A program made the translations under genes and the position numbers. The notes beneath the pieces are model-generated. The model saw only the letters and a list, made by a program, of their open reading frames with translations. It made no database searches and was not told where the DNA came from. Positions 25,981 to 33,660 of a stretch of DNA of 64,000 nt are shown here, piece by piece. Each line of letters begins with the position of its first letter. Positions within the stretch are counted from its first letter, which is position 1. Where the stretch lies: assembly GCF_000280925.3 (NCBI RefSeq), contig NZ_CP012109.1:5414501-5478500 (forward strand). Direction: 5' to 3'. This DNA comes from Myxococcus hansupus. GTDB lineage: Bacteria > Myxococcota > Myxococcia > Myxococcales > Myxococcaceae.

Positions 25981-28025
25981 TCAAGGGCGACTCGCCGAAT
26001 CCCGAGGCACCCGCAGGCGCGGGCTCGGATCCTCTCATCGGCCGCACCCTGAACGGCCGCTTCAGCATCCTGGAACCGTTGGGCATCGGCGGCATGGGGC
26101 GGGTCTATCGCGCCCTCCAGGCCCCCCTCGAGCGCGTGGTCGCGCTCAAGGTCCTCAACCCCAACTTCCCCAGCAGCCGGGATCCGGGATTCCAGAAGCG
26201 CTTCCTGCGTGAGGCGTCGCTGACCTCGAAGCTGCGCCATCCCAACACCGTCACCGTCATCGACTATGGACAGACGGACGACGGCATCTTCTATATCGCC
26301 ATGGAGTACCTGGACGGCCGCACGCTCGCCCAGGTGCTGGGTCAGGTGGGACCGCTGGCGTGGTCCCGCGCCATCTCCATCACCCAGCAGATCTGCCGCT
26401 CGCTGCGCGAGGCGCACAGCCAGGGCATCATCCACCGCGACCTGAAGCCCGCCAACATCATGCTCCTCAACGAGCATGATCAGGACCTGGTGAAGGTCCT
26501 GGACTTCGGCCTGGTGAAGTCCGTGGCGGCGCCGCAAGAGGGGCAGATCTCCCCCGAAATCACCCAGAACGGCACGTTCCTGGGCTCGCCGCAGTACATG
26601 GCGCCGGAGCAGGCGCGCAACGCCACCGACGCGCGCAGCGACGTGTACTCGCTGGGCATCGTGCTCTTCCAGATGCTGATGGGGCGGCCGCCGTTCATCG
26701 CGCGCGACCACATCGAGCTCATCTTCGCCCATTACAAGGAAGCCCCGCCCACCTTCCAGCAGGTGCGACCGGACCTCCACATCCCGCCGGAAATCGAGGC
26801 GGTGGTGCGCCGCTGCCTGGAGAAGGACCCGGCGCGCCGCTACCAGACGATGGACGAGCTGCTGGAGGGCCTGCGCGAGGCGAGCATGTCCGCCGGCGGC
26901 AACAGCGGCATCTTCAAGCGTCCCGGTGGGGCGACGACGACGGGCCCCTACCCGTCCCCCGCGCTCTTCTCCAACGTGGGCAACAGCACCGAGTCCGGTG
27001 ACACGCTCGCGGTGGACATCAGCGTGGAGGTGCCCCAGGAGGTCAAACGCGCCCGGCAGCGCACGCTGCTGACGGGTGGCCTGGGCGGCCTCGTCGTGGC
27101 GGGCCTCATCGCGGGCGGCGCGGTGGTCTTCCTGTCGAACAAGGCGGAGCAGCCCGTCACGCCTCCGCCCGAGGTGGCGGCGGCCCCCGTCGCCGCCGCG
27201 CCCGTCGCGGAGCCCGCCGCCGAGGCCGCGCCCGCCAACACCGGCAAGGTGCGCTTCAAGCTGATGAGCCAGCCCACCGGCGCCCGGGTCTTCTACCGGG
27301 GCAAGGAGCGCGGCGTCACGCCCTTCACCCTGGAGATTCCCTCGGGCCAGGATGGCTCCGTCACCGTGGAGCTGACCTTCGCGATGGAGGGCTACCAGAT
27401 GGAGACCGTCGTGACGGGCGGCACCGGCGAGGTGGTGCTCTCCCAGAAGCTGCAGAAGCGCCGGGGGGGTGGCGGTGGCCGCAACATCGAGGTCGCCGCG
27501 GCGGCGCCGGAGGAGAGCTTCGAGGAAGCCGAGCCCGTCGCCACGCCGGGCGGCATGTCCGCGCCGGTGCTGCTGGCCCCCACGGCCTCCCCCGCCGCCG
27601 AGCTGCCCATCGCCGCGGCGGTGGGTGGCGCCACGGCCACCGCGGCGGACCCGTCTCCGGCCAAGGGCTCCACGACGGGACTGGCGCTGCCCGTCCTGCC
27701 GACCGCGGCGGTGGCCTCCGCCCGAGGCGACGTGCTCCCCTATAACGAGGACATGCCGCGCCCAGAGATGCTCGAGCAGGGCAAGGACATCGTCTACACG
27801 CGTGAGGCGATGGCCGCGAAGTCCAGCGGCGTGATGATTGTCCGCTGCACCATCACCCAGCAGGGCCGCGTGGAGAAGTGCCGCACCATCAAGTCCGTGG
27901 CCCACATGGAGCGGGCGGTGCTCGACGCGCTCGCATCCCGCACCTACAAGCCCATCATCTACAAGGGCTATCCGGTGAACGTGGACTACACCTTCAGCAT
28001 GCGGCTCGTGGCCCCGCGCCGCTGA
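25977..28025 (+). CDS. Ser/Thr protein kinase with membrane segment, PEGA-like and TonB C-terminal domains
   Basis: A 682-residue protein. The kinase domain (about 20-290) is complete: GIGGMGRVYRA, ALKVLNPNF, IIHRDLKPANIM, VLDFGLVKS and MAPEQARNATDARSDVYSLG. A single membrane helix (about 365-387, GGLVVAGLIAGGAVVFL) follows a linker. Outside it come a PEGA-like domain (VRFKLMSQPTGARVFYRGKE) and, at the C-terminus, a TonB-like domain (SGVMIVRCTITQQGRVEKCR, RTYKPIIYKGYPVNVDYTF). The start at 25977 is uncertain; ATG 25845 would add 44 residues. It diverges from the chemotaxis operon. Confidence 0.9.
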   Translation: MIKGDSPNPEAPAGAGSDPLIGRTLNGRFSILEPLGIGGMGRVYRALQAPLERVVALKVLNPNFPSSRDPGFQKRFLREASLTSKLRHPNTVTVIDYGQTDDGIFYIAMEYLDGRTLAQVLGQVGPLAWSRAISITQQICRSLREAHSQGIIHRDLKPANIMLLNEHDQDLVKVLDFGLVKSVAAPQEGQISPEITQNGTFLGSPQYMAPEQARNATDARSDVYSLGIVLFQMLMGRPPFIARDHIELIFAHYKEAPPTFQQVRPDLHIPPEIEAVVRRCLEKDPARRYQTMDELLEGLREASMSAGGNSGIFKRPGGATTTGPYPSPALFSNVGNSTESGDTLAVDISVEVPQEVKRARQRTLLTGGLGGLVVAGLIAGGAVVFLSNKAEQPVTPPPEVAAAPVAAAPVAEPAAEAAPANTGKVRFKLMSQPTGARVFYRGKERGVTPFTLEIPSGQDGSVTVELTFAMEGYQMETVVTGGTGEVVLSQKLQKRRGGGGGRNIEVAAAAPEESFEEAEPVATPGGMSAPVLLAPTASPAAELPIAAAVGGATATAADPSPAKGSTTGLALPVLPTAAVASARGDVLPYNEDMPRPEMLEQGKDIVYTREAMAAKSSGVMIVRCTITQQGRVEKCRTIKSVAHMERAVLDALASRTYKPIIYKGYPVNVDYTFSMRLVAPRR

Positions 28026-28065
28026 GCCACTGAAGGCCCGCCGGACCGGGCGCGCTGACGGCGCG

Positions 28066-28785
28066 TCAAGGTCCGGTGGACGGCACCACGGGCGGCGCGG
28101 GCGGAATGGCCGGCACGCCGCCCCCCGGGGGCACGCCCCAGTCCACCACGGGCCAGCCCCGCTTCCGGGCGTGACTGCGCAGCCGGTGGTCCGGGTGGAC
28201 CGCCACCGGCCGCCCCACCACCTCCATCACCGGCAGGTCCGAATACGAGTCGGTGTAGAAGGCGCACGCCGAGAGCGCCACGCCCGCCTCGCGGACATAG
28301 GCCTCGGCGCAGACGCGCTTGCCCTCCCCGAAGCAGATGGTGCCCAGCGCGCGCCCCGTGTGCAGGCCGTTGCCGTCGACCTCGAAGCGGTTGCACAGCA
28401 CCGCGTCCAGCCGCAGCTCGCGCGCCACCAGCTCCGACAAGTACCCGGTGGACGCCGTCAGGAGGACGAGCCGGTCTCCCGCGCGCCGGTGCTCCTCCAA
28501 CACGGCCCACGCACCGGGCCGGTAGAGGGGCCGCACCCGCTCCTCGTAGAAGACGGCGGTGCGCGCCTGGAGCGGCTGCGCGGGCGTGCCCGCCAGTTGG
28601 GAGATGGCGCGGGCCACCGCGTCCTGCATGGACACGAAGCCCAGGTGGTAGCGCGCAATCCAGAGGCTCGCGCGCAGCGCCTGCATGCGGGTCATGTGCC
28701 CCAGCTCCAGCTCCCTGCGAATCCACAGCGAGCCCGAGTTGGCGGCGATGAGCGTCTTGTCCAGGTCGAAGAAGGCGACGGCCAC
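28066..28785 (-). CDS. HAD-IB family phosphatase (phosphoserine-phosphatase-like)
   Basis: A 239-residue HAD phosphatase. Motif I FFDLDKTLIAANSG, cap helices, motif II LVLLTASTGYL, Lys in FGEGKRVCAEA, and motif IV FYTDSYSDLPVME fit the HAD-IB hydrolase group (SerB-like, often lipid or amino-acid phosphatases). The start GTG at 28785 follows an AGAGG site. The gene begins only ten bases after the preceding protease gene on the same strand, so it is likely the last gene of that operon. The C-terminal tail is Pro-rich. Confidence 0.87.
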   Translation of the reverse strand: MAVAFFDLDKTLIAANSGSLWIRRELELGHMTRMQALRASLWIARYHLGFVSMQDAVARAISQLAGTPAQPLQARTAVFYEERVRPLYRPGAWAVLEEHRRAGDRLVLLTASTGYLSELVARELRLDAVLCNRFEVDGNGLHTGRALGTICFGEGKRVCAEAYVREAGVALSACAFYTDSYSDLPVMEVVGRPVAVHPDHRLRSHARKRGWPVVDWGVPPGGGVPAIPPAPPVVPSTGP

Positions 28786-28795
28786 GTGTGAACCT

Positions 28796-29764
28796 CTAAT
28801 CCCGTGAGCCCGGCGCCGCCGCACGGACCGGCTGGCCGCCTGCCCGCCGTCGGCCTCGCACCAGGGCCAGCGCGGCCCAGGCCAGCCCCAGCCCCAGCAC
28901 GCCCTGCCCCGGCGCCGCCGCGCAGCCACTGCCACGCCCCTCCGCCTTCAAGGCCATGCCCGCGCCCTCACGCACGAAGCACTGCGTGGGAGGCAGGTGC
29001 CTGGGGTAGATGGAGCAGAAGCCCTCCGCCGAGCCCGGGTCGATGATGCGCTTCTGGATTTCACCAGGCGGCGCCGTGGCCTCCATCGTGGCCCCGGGGA
29101 CGAAGACGTGGTCCAGCCCCACCACGTGGCCAATCTCGTGCGTCATCGTGTTCTGCAGGTCCGTGGACACGCAGTCCACCGCCGCCCCGCGCTCACAGAC
29201 GGGCGAGTCCACGGTGGTGAAGAGGAACCCGTAGCCCCCCTGCGGCTGGGACGCGTTCATCTCGATGTCCGAGTCCAGCACCCGGCCATCCCGGTACGAG
29301 AACGTGGACGTGGTGAGACCGATGGTGCCCATCCCGTGTTCCCAGCACTGGTACACGTTGCCGCACGTCTCCTCGTCCCAGCACGGGTCCTCCGCGGGGG
29401 CGACCTCCCGGCACGACGTCTCGCGGAACGTGATGATGTTGTAGTTCTCGCGCGGGCGCGTCTGGTCGTAGCCCACGACGACCGGCCCCTGTTTGTCTTC
29501 TCGCCGGATGAACTGGAAGTCGCTGCACTCCCCGGAGAGCCGCCGCCACGAATCGAAGGACGCCTCGATGGCCGTCACCTCGGTGTTCCCTGGCGTGCGC
29601 GCGCTGCCCGCCGCGTCCAGGTGATAGACGTACTCCCGCACCGGCCACAGCAGACACAGCGGGTGGCCGGGCACCACCGTGCGCCGGTAGACGGGCTCCT
29701 CGGACATCTGCGCCTGGGCGCCCAGGGCCAGCAGCCCGGCAACGACTCCCAGTCCCGTTCTCAC
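28796..29764 (-). CDS. Secreted metzincin-like metalloprotease with MYXO-CTERM tail (1)
   Basis: A 322-residue protein. It has a short signal peptide (TGLGVVAGLLALGAQAQ), then a Cys-rich catalytic region whose zinc motif is MTHEIGHVVGLDHVF (HExxHxxGxxH), followed by a Met-turn candidate in PGATMEATAPPGE. The tail GSGCAAAPGQGVLGLGLAWA plus an Arg-rich end matches MYXO-CTERM, a myxobacterial sorting signal with an invariant Cys. Surface display after processing is expected from that family. The GTG at 29764 overlaps the stop of its paralogue. It shares layout and Cys spacing with the next gene, pointing to tandem duplication. Confidence 0.88.
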   Translation of the reverse strand: MRTGLGVVAGLLALGAQAQMSEEPVYRRTVVPGHPLCLLWPVREYVYHLDAAGSARTPGNTEVTAIEASFDSWRRLSGECSDFQFIRREDKQGPVVVGYDQTRPRENYNIITFRETSCREVAPAEDPCWDEETCGNVYQCWEHGMGTIGLTTSTFSYRDGRVLDSDIEMNASQPQGGYGFLFTTVDSPVCERGAAVDCVSTDLQNTMTHEIGHVVGLDHVFVPGATMEATAPPGEIQKRIIDPGSAEGFCSIYPRHLPPTQCFVREGAGMALKAEGRGSGCAAAPGQGVLGLGLAWAALALVRGRRRAGGQPVRAAAPGSRD

Positions 29765-30648
29765 CGCGCCGCCTCCTCGCGACGCGAGCGGCGCAGCCAC
29801 CACAGCGCCCAGACGCCCACGAGCGACAGCGCCCCGCCCGGCCCCGCTGCGGAACAGCCTCCCGCCTTGGGCCCCAGCTCGACGCCCGTCACCGGATGCA
29901 GACACGCCTGGCTCGCCTGCCCCTTCGGATAGGCGTCACAGACGAAGTCCCGTGAGCCCGAGTCCACGATGCGCTTGGACACCTCGCCCGGCGGGGCGCT
30001 CGGGTTCATGGTGGAGCCCGGCGCGCGGGTGTGGTCCAGGCCAATGAGGTGGCCCACCTCGTGCGTGGCCGTGTTCTGCACGTCCGTCGCCACGCAGTTC
30101 GTCGTCACCGGCGGAAAGCAGGTCTGCCCGTTCGCGGTGGTGAACGAGAAGCGCGCCGCGTTGAAGGAGATGTCGGAGTCATAGATGATGCCCGACCGCT
30201 CGTCGTACGTGGTGAGCGTGATGGCGATGGTGTTGTCGTCATCGTCCCAGCAGTCGAACTCGTTGGCGCACGTGTCCTCCGCCCAGCACGCCTCCGAGGC
30301 GGGCACCACCTCGTTGCAGTCGCGCGTGCGGAAGAGCACCAGGTTGGTGTTGGTCCCCTGGCGCCGGTAGCCCACCTGGCGCTCGTTGACGCGCGGACCT
30401 TCCTCCAACGTGAGGTTGCCACACCGGGCGAAGATGTCCTGCCAGCTCTGGAACGAGGCGCGAATCGCGTCGAACTCCGTCTCGCCCTGCGTGTCCGGAT
30501 TGCCGAAGGTGCTCTGGTTCCAGACCACGCGCGGGGTCGTCCAGAAGAGGCACTGCGTGCGGGTGTCGCCCGCGTCGACCCGGCTGCGGACGTACGGGTC
30601 CGTCTGCCCCAGCGCCATCGCGATGAGAAAGGGAGCCAGAGGCGTCAC
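29761..30648 (-). CDS. Secreted metzincin-like metalloprotease with MYXO-CTERM tail (2)
   Basis: A 295-residue paralogue of the downstream gene. A short signal peptide (PLAPFLIAMALGQT) leads into the domain with CWAEDTCANEFDCWDDDDN, the zinc motif ATHEVGHLIGLDHTRAPG and Met in STMNPSAPPGEVSKRIVDSG. The C-terminus GGCSAAGPGGALSLVGVWAL plus an Arg-rich end is a MYXO-CTERM tail. It starts four bases inside the stop of the upstream small protein gene, and its own stop overlaps the next start. All residues for zinc binding are present, so it is probably active. Confidence 0.9.
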   Translation of the reverse strand: MTPLAPFLIAMALGQTDPYVRSRVDAGDTRTQCLFWTTPRVVWNQSTFGNPDTQGETEFDAIRASFQSWQDIFARCGNLTLEEGPRVNERQVGYRRQGTNTNLVLFRTRDCNEVVPASEACWAEDTCANEFDCWDDDDNTIAITLTTYDERSGIIYDSDISFNAARFSFTTANGQTCFPPVTTNCVATDVQNTATHEVGHLIGLDHTRAPGSTMNPSAPPGEVSKRIVDSGSRDFVCDAYPKGQASQACLHPVTGVELGPKAGGCSAAGPGGALSLVGVWALWWLRRSRREEAAR

Positions 30649-31199
30649 GGTGCCTGCTCCCCAATCGCCTCGCGGACGGCGGCCTTCAGCGCGTCCAGTG
30701 ACAGCGACTGGAGCGCGGACGCGGTCGGCTTGCGGGTGACGGGGTCCAGCAACCGCGAATCGGTGGGCTCCGGCACCGCGAGCACCGACTTGCCCTCACG
30801 CTTCACCTGGAACTTGCCCTGCGCCATGTCGGACACCCGGAAGGCGCGAGGCCCGCGCTTCTGGAGGAACACCACCACCTCTTCTCCGGGCGCGAAGGAC
30901 GCCAGGCCATGCACCACCTGGCCAATGTCCCCCATGCGGCCCCCGGGCTGGGTGACGAGCACCGTGCTCCCCGGCTGGCCCTTGAGCGACTCCGTCACCT
31001 GGATTTCGACGTCGGTGAGGATGCGCATCCCGTCACCGCTCCAGCGGCTCTCCACCCGGCGGACGACCCCGTGGACGACGGTGTCCGCGCCCACGGCGAG
31101 CCCGGACAGGTCCACGCGAAGCTGGGTGGTGGCGCCCGCGGGCACGCCCCCCAGGAAGACAGCCAGGAGCAACGTGCGAACTACCTGACGAATCGACAT
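30645..31199 (-). CDS. Signal-peptide protein of unknown function, first gene of the protease operon
   Basis: A 184-residue protein with an N-terminal signal peptide (VRTLLLAVFLGGVPAGA). The mature part looks all-beta: TTQLRVDLSGLAVGADTVVHG, VEIQVTESLKGQPGSTVLV, FAPGEEVVVFLQKRG. This resembles small periplasmic proteins that vary around a LxGxxG-like barrel, but no named family was recognised. It overlaps the second protease gene by four bases, so the two are translationally coupled; a role in protease secretion or inhibition is possible but unsupported. Confidence 0.75.
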   Translation of the reverse strand: MSIRQVVRTLLLAVFLGGVPAGATTQLRVDLSGLAVGADTVVHGVVRRVESRWSGDGMRILTDVEIQVTESLKGQPGSTVLVTQPGGRMGDIGQVVHGLASFAPGEEVVVFLQKRGPRAFRVSDMAQGKFQVKREGKSVLAVPEPTDSRLLDPVTRKPTASALQSLSLDALKAAVREAIGEQAP

Positions 31200-31247
31200 A
31201 CGAGTTCTCCCTGGGCATCCAACTTACTCCAGGAACGCCCCTCCGCG

Positions 31248-31276
31248 TTGACCCTCCATCTTGGCCCTGCTAATCC
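31248..31276 (+). promoter_or_regulatory. Sigma70-like promoter of gltX
   Basis: TTGACC (31248-31253) and TAATCC (31271-31276) are separated by 17 bases. The expected transcript start near 31283 is only about four bases before the gltX ATG at 31287, so the mRNA may be almost leaderless. Confidence 0.5.
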
Positions 31277-31286
31277 GCGCGCCCGT

Positions 31287-32726
31287 ATGCCTCCTGCCCT
31301 TCGCGTCCGCTTCGCCCCTTCGCCTACTGGCTACCTTCACATTGGCGGTGCCCGTACCGCGCTGATGAACTTCCTCCAGGCGAGGCGCCAGGGAGGCACC
31401 TTCGTGCTGCGCATGGAGGATACGGACCAGGGCCGCTCCACGCCCGAGTCGGTCCAGGCCATCCTGGACGGCCTGACGTGGCTGGGCATCGACTGGGACG
31501 AGGGCCCCGGCAAGGAGGGCCCCTACGCCCCCTACTTCCAGATGCAGCGGCTGGACACCTACCGCCAGCACGCCGACCAGCTCATCTCCGAGGGCAAGGC
31601 CTACCGGTGCTACTGCACGAAGGAAGAGCTCGACGTGCAGCGGCAGCTCGCGGAGAAGGCGGGCGGCGCCTTCAAGTACCCCGGGACCTGCCGCGAGCGG
31701 ACCGAGCCTCCCGCGGGTCGCAACGTGGATGAGGCCGTCATCCGCTTCAAGATGCCCTCGGGCGAGGGCTCCGTGTCGTTCACGGACAAGGCGCTGAGCA
31801 CCATCACCAAGGCGTACAGCGACCTGGACGACTGGGTCATGATGCGCGCCGACGGCATCCCCGTTTACAACTTCGGGTGTGTCATCGATGACCACCTGAT
31901 GGACATCACCCTGGTCGCGCGCGGCCAGGAGCACGTCAACTCCACCTTCCCGCAGCTCATGCTGTACCAGGCGCTGGGATGGACGCCGCCGGAGTTCGCC
32001 CACCTGCCGCTCATCCTCGGGCCGGACCGCGAGAAGCTGTCCAAGCGCAAGCACCCGGAAGCGGACGTGATGGTGCACAAGCGCAACGGCATCATGCCGG
32101 AGGCCCTCCTCAACTTCGTCATCCGCCTGGGCTGGAGCCACGGCAACGACGAGGTCATCAGCCGCGAGCAGATGCGGGAGTGGTTCGACTTCAGCGACGT
32201 GGGCACCACCTCCGGCGTGTGGAACCCGGAGAAGCTCCTGTGGCTCAACCAGCAGTGGATGAAGCAGCTCCCGGTGGAGACCGTGGTCGAGCGGCTGCTC
32301 CCCTTCATGGAGGCCAAGGGCATCCAGGCGAAGGGCGACCCGCGGCTGGAGACGCTGGTGCGCACGCTGCGCGAGCGCTCCAACACGCTGGAGGAGATCG
32401 CCACCATCGCGGCCAACGTCTACTTCCGCTCGGGCATCACCCTGGACGAGAAGGCCGCCACCAAGCACCTCTCCGGTGAGTCCCTCAACCTGCTGCGCAA
32501 GGTGCGCGAGACGCTCACCGCCCTGCCGGAGTGGTCCGTGGAGGCGCTGGACGGCGTGGTCAAGCAGGTGAGCGAGGCGTCCAGTGTCGGCATGGGCAAG
32601 GTGGCGCAGCCCATCCGCGTGGCGCTCACGGGCAACACCACCAGCCCGGGCATCGGCGAGACGCTCGTCCTGGTGGGCCGCGACGAATCCCTGCGGCGCA
32701 TCGACGCGGCCTTGACGCGCGCCTGA
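31287..32726 (+). CDS. gltX: Glutamyl-tRNA synthetase
   Basis: A 479-residue class I aminoacyl-tRNA synthetase. The HIGH-type motif reads SPTGYLHIGGARTA, followed by FVLRMEDTDQGRS; the active-site helix is DDHLMDITLVARGQEH, and the KMSKS-type motif is GPDREKLSKRKHP. The C-terminal helical region recognises the anticodon. It charges tRNA-Glu; in many bacteria lacking a GlnRS it also mischarges tRNA-Gln for later amidation. Both tRNA genes lie within 800 bases downstream. The ATG at 31287 has no ribosome site, in line with a short-leader transcript. Confidence 0.97.
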   Translation: MPPALRVRFAPSPTGYLHIGGARTALMNFLQARRQGGTFVLRMEDTDQGRSTPESVQAILDGLTWLGIDWDEGPGKEGPYAPYFQMQRLDTYRQHADQLISEGKAYRCYCTKEELDVQRQLAEKAGGAFKYPGTCRERTEPPAGRNVDEAVIRFKMPSGEGSVSFTDKALSTITKAYSDLDDWVMMRADGIPVYNFGCVIDDHLMDITLVARGQEHVNSTFPQLMLYQALGWTPPEFAHLPLILGPDREKLSKRKHPEADVMVHKRNGIMPEALLNFVIRLGWSHGNDEVISREQMREWFDFSDVGTTSGVWNPEKLLWLNQQWMKQLPVETVVERLLPFMEAKGIQAKGDPRLETLVRTLRERSNTLEEIATIAANVYFRSGITLDEKAATKHLSGESLNLLRKVRETLTALPEWSVEALDGVVKQVSEASSVGMGKVAQPIRVALTGNTTSPGIGETLVLVGRDESLRRIDAALTRA

Positions 32727-32784
32727 GCCGTCAGGCGCAGGTTGCGGTGGACGTCAGCGCCCTGGACTCCTATCTTTCGACCTC

Positions 32785-33192
32785 ATGATGCGTGCCCTTG
32801 ACACCCTGAAACGCGGTTTCTATAAGGCGCGCCCGCTCGGAGCGGCGCTGGTGGCGCTCTGGACGGTTTCAGCGGGCGCCGAAGTCATCAATGGCGCGCA
32901 GTTGCCGGATGGGTCCAGGCGCGTCGGTGAGAATCGCTACCGGTCGCCCAGGGATTTCGATGGCACGCTGGAGTATTACCGCGCGGTCTACTCAACGAGC
33001 GGTTACCCCCGCCGGCAGATCGTGAACCAGCCGGGCGTGAAGGCGGTTCACATCACCAACCCCTCGGGGAAGAACTTCGCGGGGTTGAACATTTACGAGG
33101 CGAACGACGAGGTTCGCATCTACATCGTCCCCCTGCAGCAGGCTGCCAAGCCCGCGAAGAAGCCGGAGACGACGAAGAGCAGGAAGAAGTAA
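32785..33192 (+). CDS. Small exported protein of unknown function
   Basis: A 135-residue protein. A signal peptide is likely (KARPLGAALVALWTVSAGAE), and the mature part contains LPDGSRRVGENRYRSPRDF, LEYYRAVYSTSGYPRRQIV and IYEANDEVRIYIV, ending in a Lys-rich tail (AKKPETTKSRKK). The pattern is of a small periplasmic protein, with no known family recognised. It sits between gltX and two tRNA genes, all on the same strand. ATG codons at 32785 and 32788 are both possible starts. Confidence 0.75.
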   Translation: MMRALDTLKRGFYKARPLGAALVALWTVSAGAEVINGAQLPDGSRRVGENRYRSPRDFDGTLEYYRAVYSTSGYPRRQIVNQPGVKAVHITNPSGKNFAGLNIYEANDEVRIYIVPLQQAAKPAKKPETTKSRKK

Positions 33193-33209
33193 ACGCCGCA
33201 CCGAAGTTG

Positions 33210-33238
33210 TTGCAGTCCCGAAGTGGTGTTGGTAGAGA
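33210..33238 (+). promoter_or_regulatory. Possible promoter for tRNA-Gln
   Basis: TTGCAG (33210-33215) and TAGAGA (33233-33238) are 17 bases apart, about 24 bases before the mature tRNA-Gln start. A sigma70-like match of moderate quality. Confidence 0.4.
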
Positions 33239-33261
33239 AGCGCCGCGGTCGAGCAGGTCCT

Positions 33262-33332
33262 TGGGGAATCGTCTAACGGCAGGACAGCAGACTCTGACTC
33301 TGCTTATCTAGGTTCGAATCCTAGTTCCCCAG
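33262..33332 (+). tRNA. tRNA-Gln(CTG)
   Basis: Read as a cloverleaf: acceptor stem TGGGGAA with TTCCCCA, anticodon stem GCAGA/TCTGC with a seven-base loop CTCTGAC that gives anticodon CTG, and a T arm holding GGTTCGAATC. The discriminator base is G at 33332; CCA is not encoded. It decodes CAG, the main Gln codon of high-GC genomes. Confidence 0.95.
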
Positions 33333-33398
33333 CTCGTTGTACCGGTTGCACCGCAGTACTCGTTGGTCTGAGTCAACCCGGCAGTCGAAATAAAGGGG

Positions 33399-33428
33399 TT
33401 GACGAGGTCGGACGAAAAAAGGTAGAAA
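33399..33428 (+). promoter_or_regulatory. Promoter for tRNA-Glu
   Basis: TTGACG (33399-33404) and TAGAAA (33423-33428) with an 18-base spacer lie about 35 bases before tRNA-Glu. It is among the closest matches to the sigma70 consensus in the window, and its spacer contains an A-run. Confidence 0.6.
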
Positions 33429-33462
33429 TCGCGGGCAGTTAGCAGCGGTTGAAACAAGTATC

Positions 33463-33534
33463 GGCCCTGTCGTCTAGCGGTTAGGACGGAGCCCTCTCAC
33501 GGCTCAAACTCGGGTTCGAATCCCGGCAGGGTCA
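33463..33534 (+). tRNA. tRNA-Glu(CTC)
   Basis: Acceptor stem GGCCCTG pairs with CAGGGTC (one G-T pair). The anticodon stem GAGCC/GGCTC encloses the loop CTCTCAC, giving anticodon CTC. The T arm has GGTTCGAATCC. The discriminator is A at 33534 and CCA is not encoded. It decodes GAG. Confidence 0.95.
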
Positions 33535-33541
33535 CACTGAG

Positions 33542-33571
33542 ACGCCCACCTTCTGAAAAGAAGGTGGGCGT
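33542..33571 (+). terminator. Terminator after tRNA-Glu
   Basis: A perfect 13-bp stem, ACGCCCACCTTCT with AGAAGGTGGGCGT, around a GAAA tetraloop, starting eight bases after the tRNA. T-rich sequence (TTCGCTTTG) follows. Confidence 0.9.
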
Positions 33572-33660
33572 TTCGCTTTGCGGGCTTGTTTCCCAAGGAG
33601 TGTCCGCGCGACAGGCAGCGCCCCACTTCAGGGCGCGCCGTGTGCGGTGCCGCGCCGACT

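Noticed and set aside
32742-32776. Promoter TTGCGG/TATCTT before the small exported protein
   Set aside because: The spacing of 23 bases is outside the usable range for sigma70.
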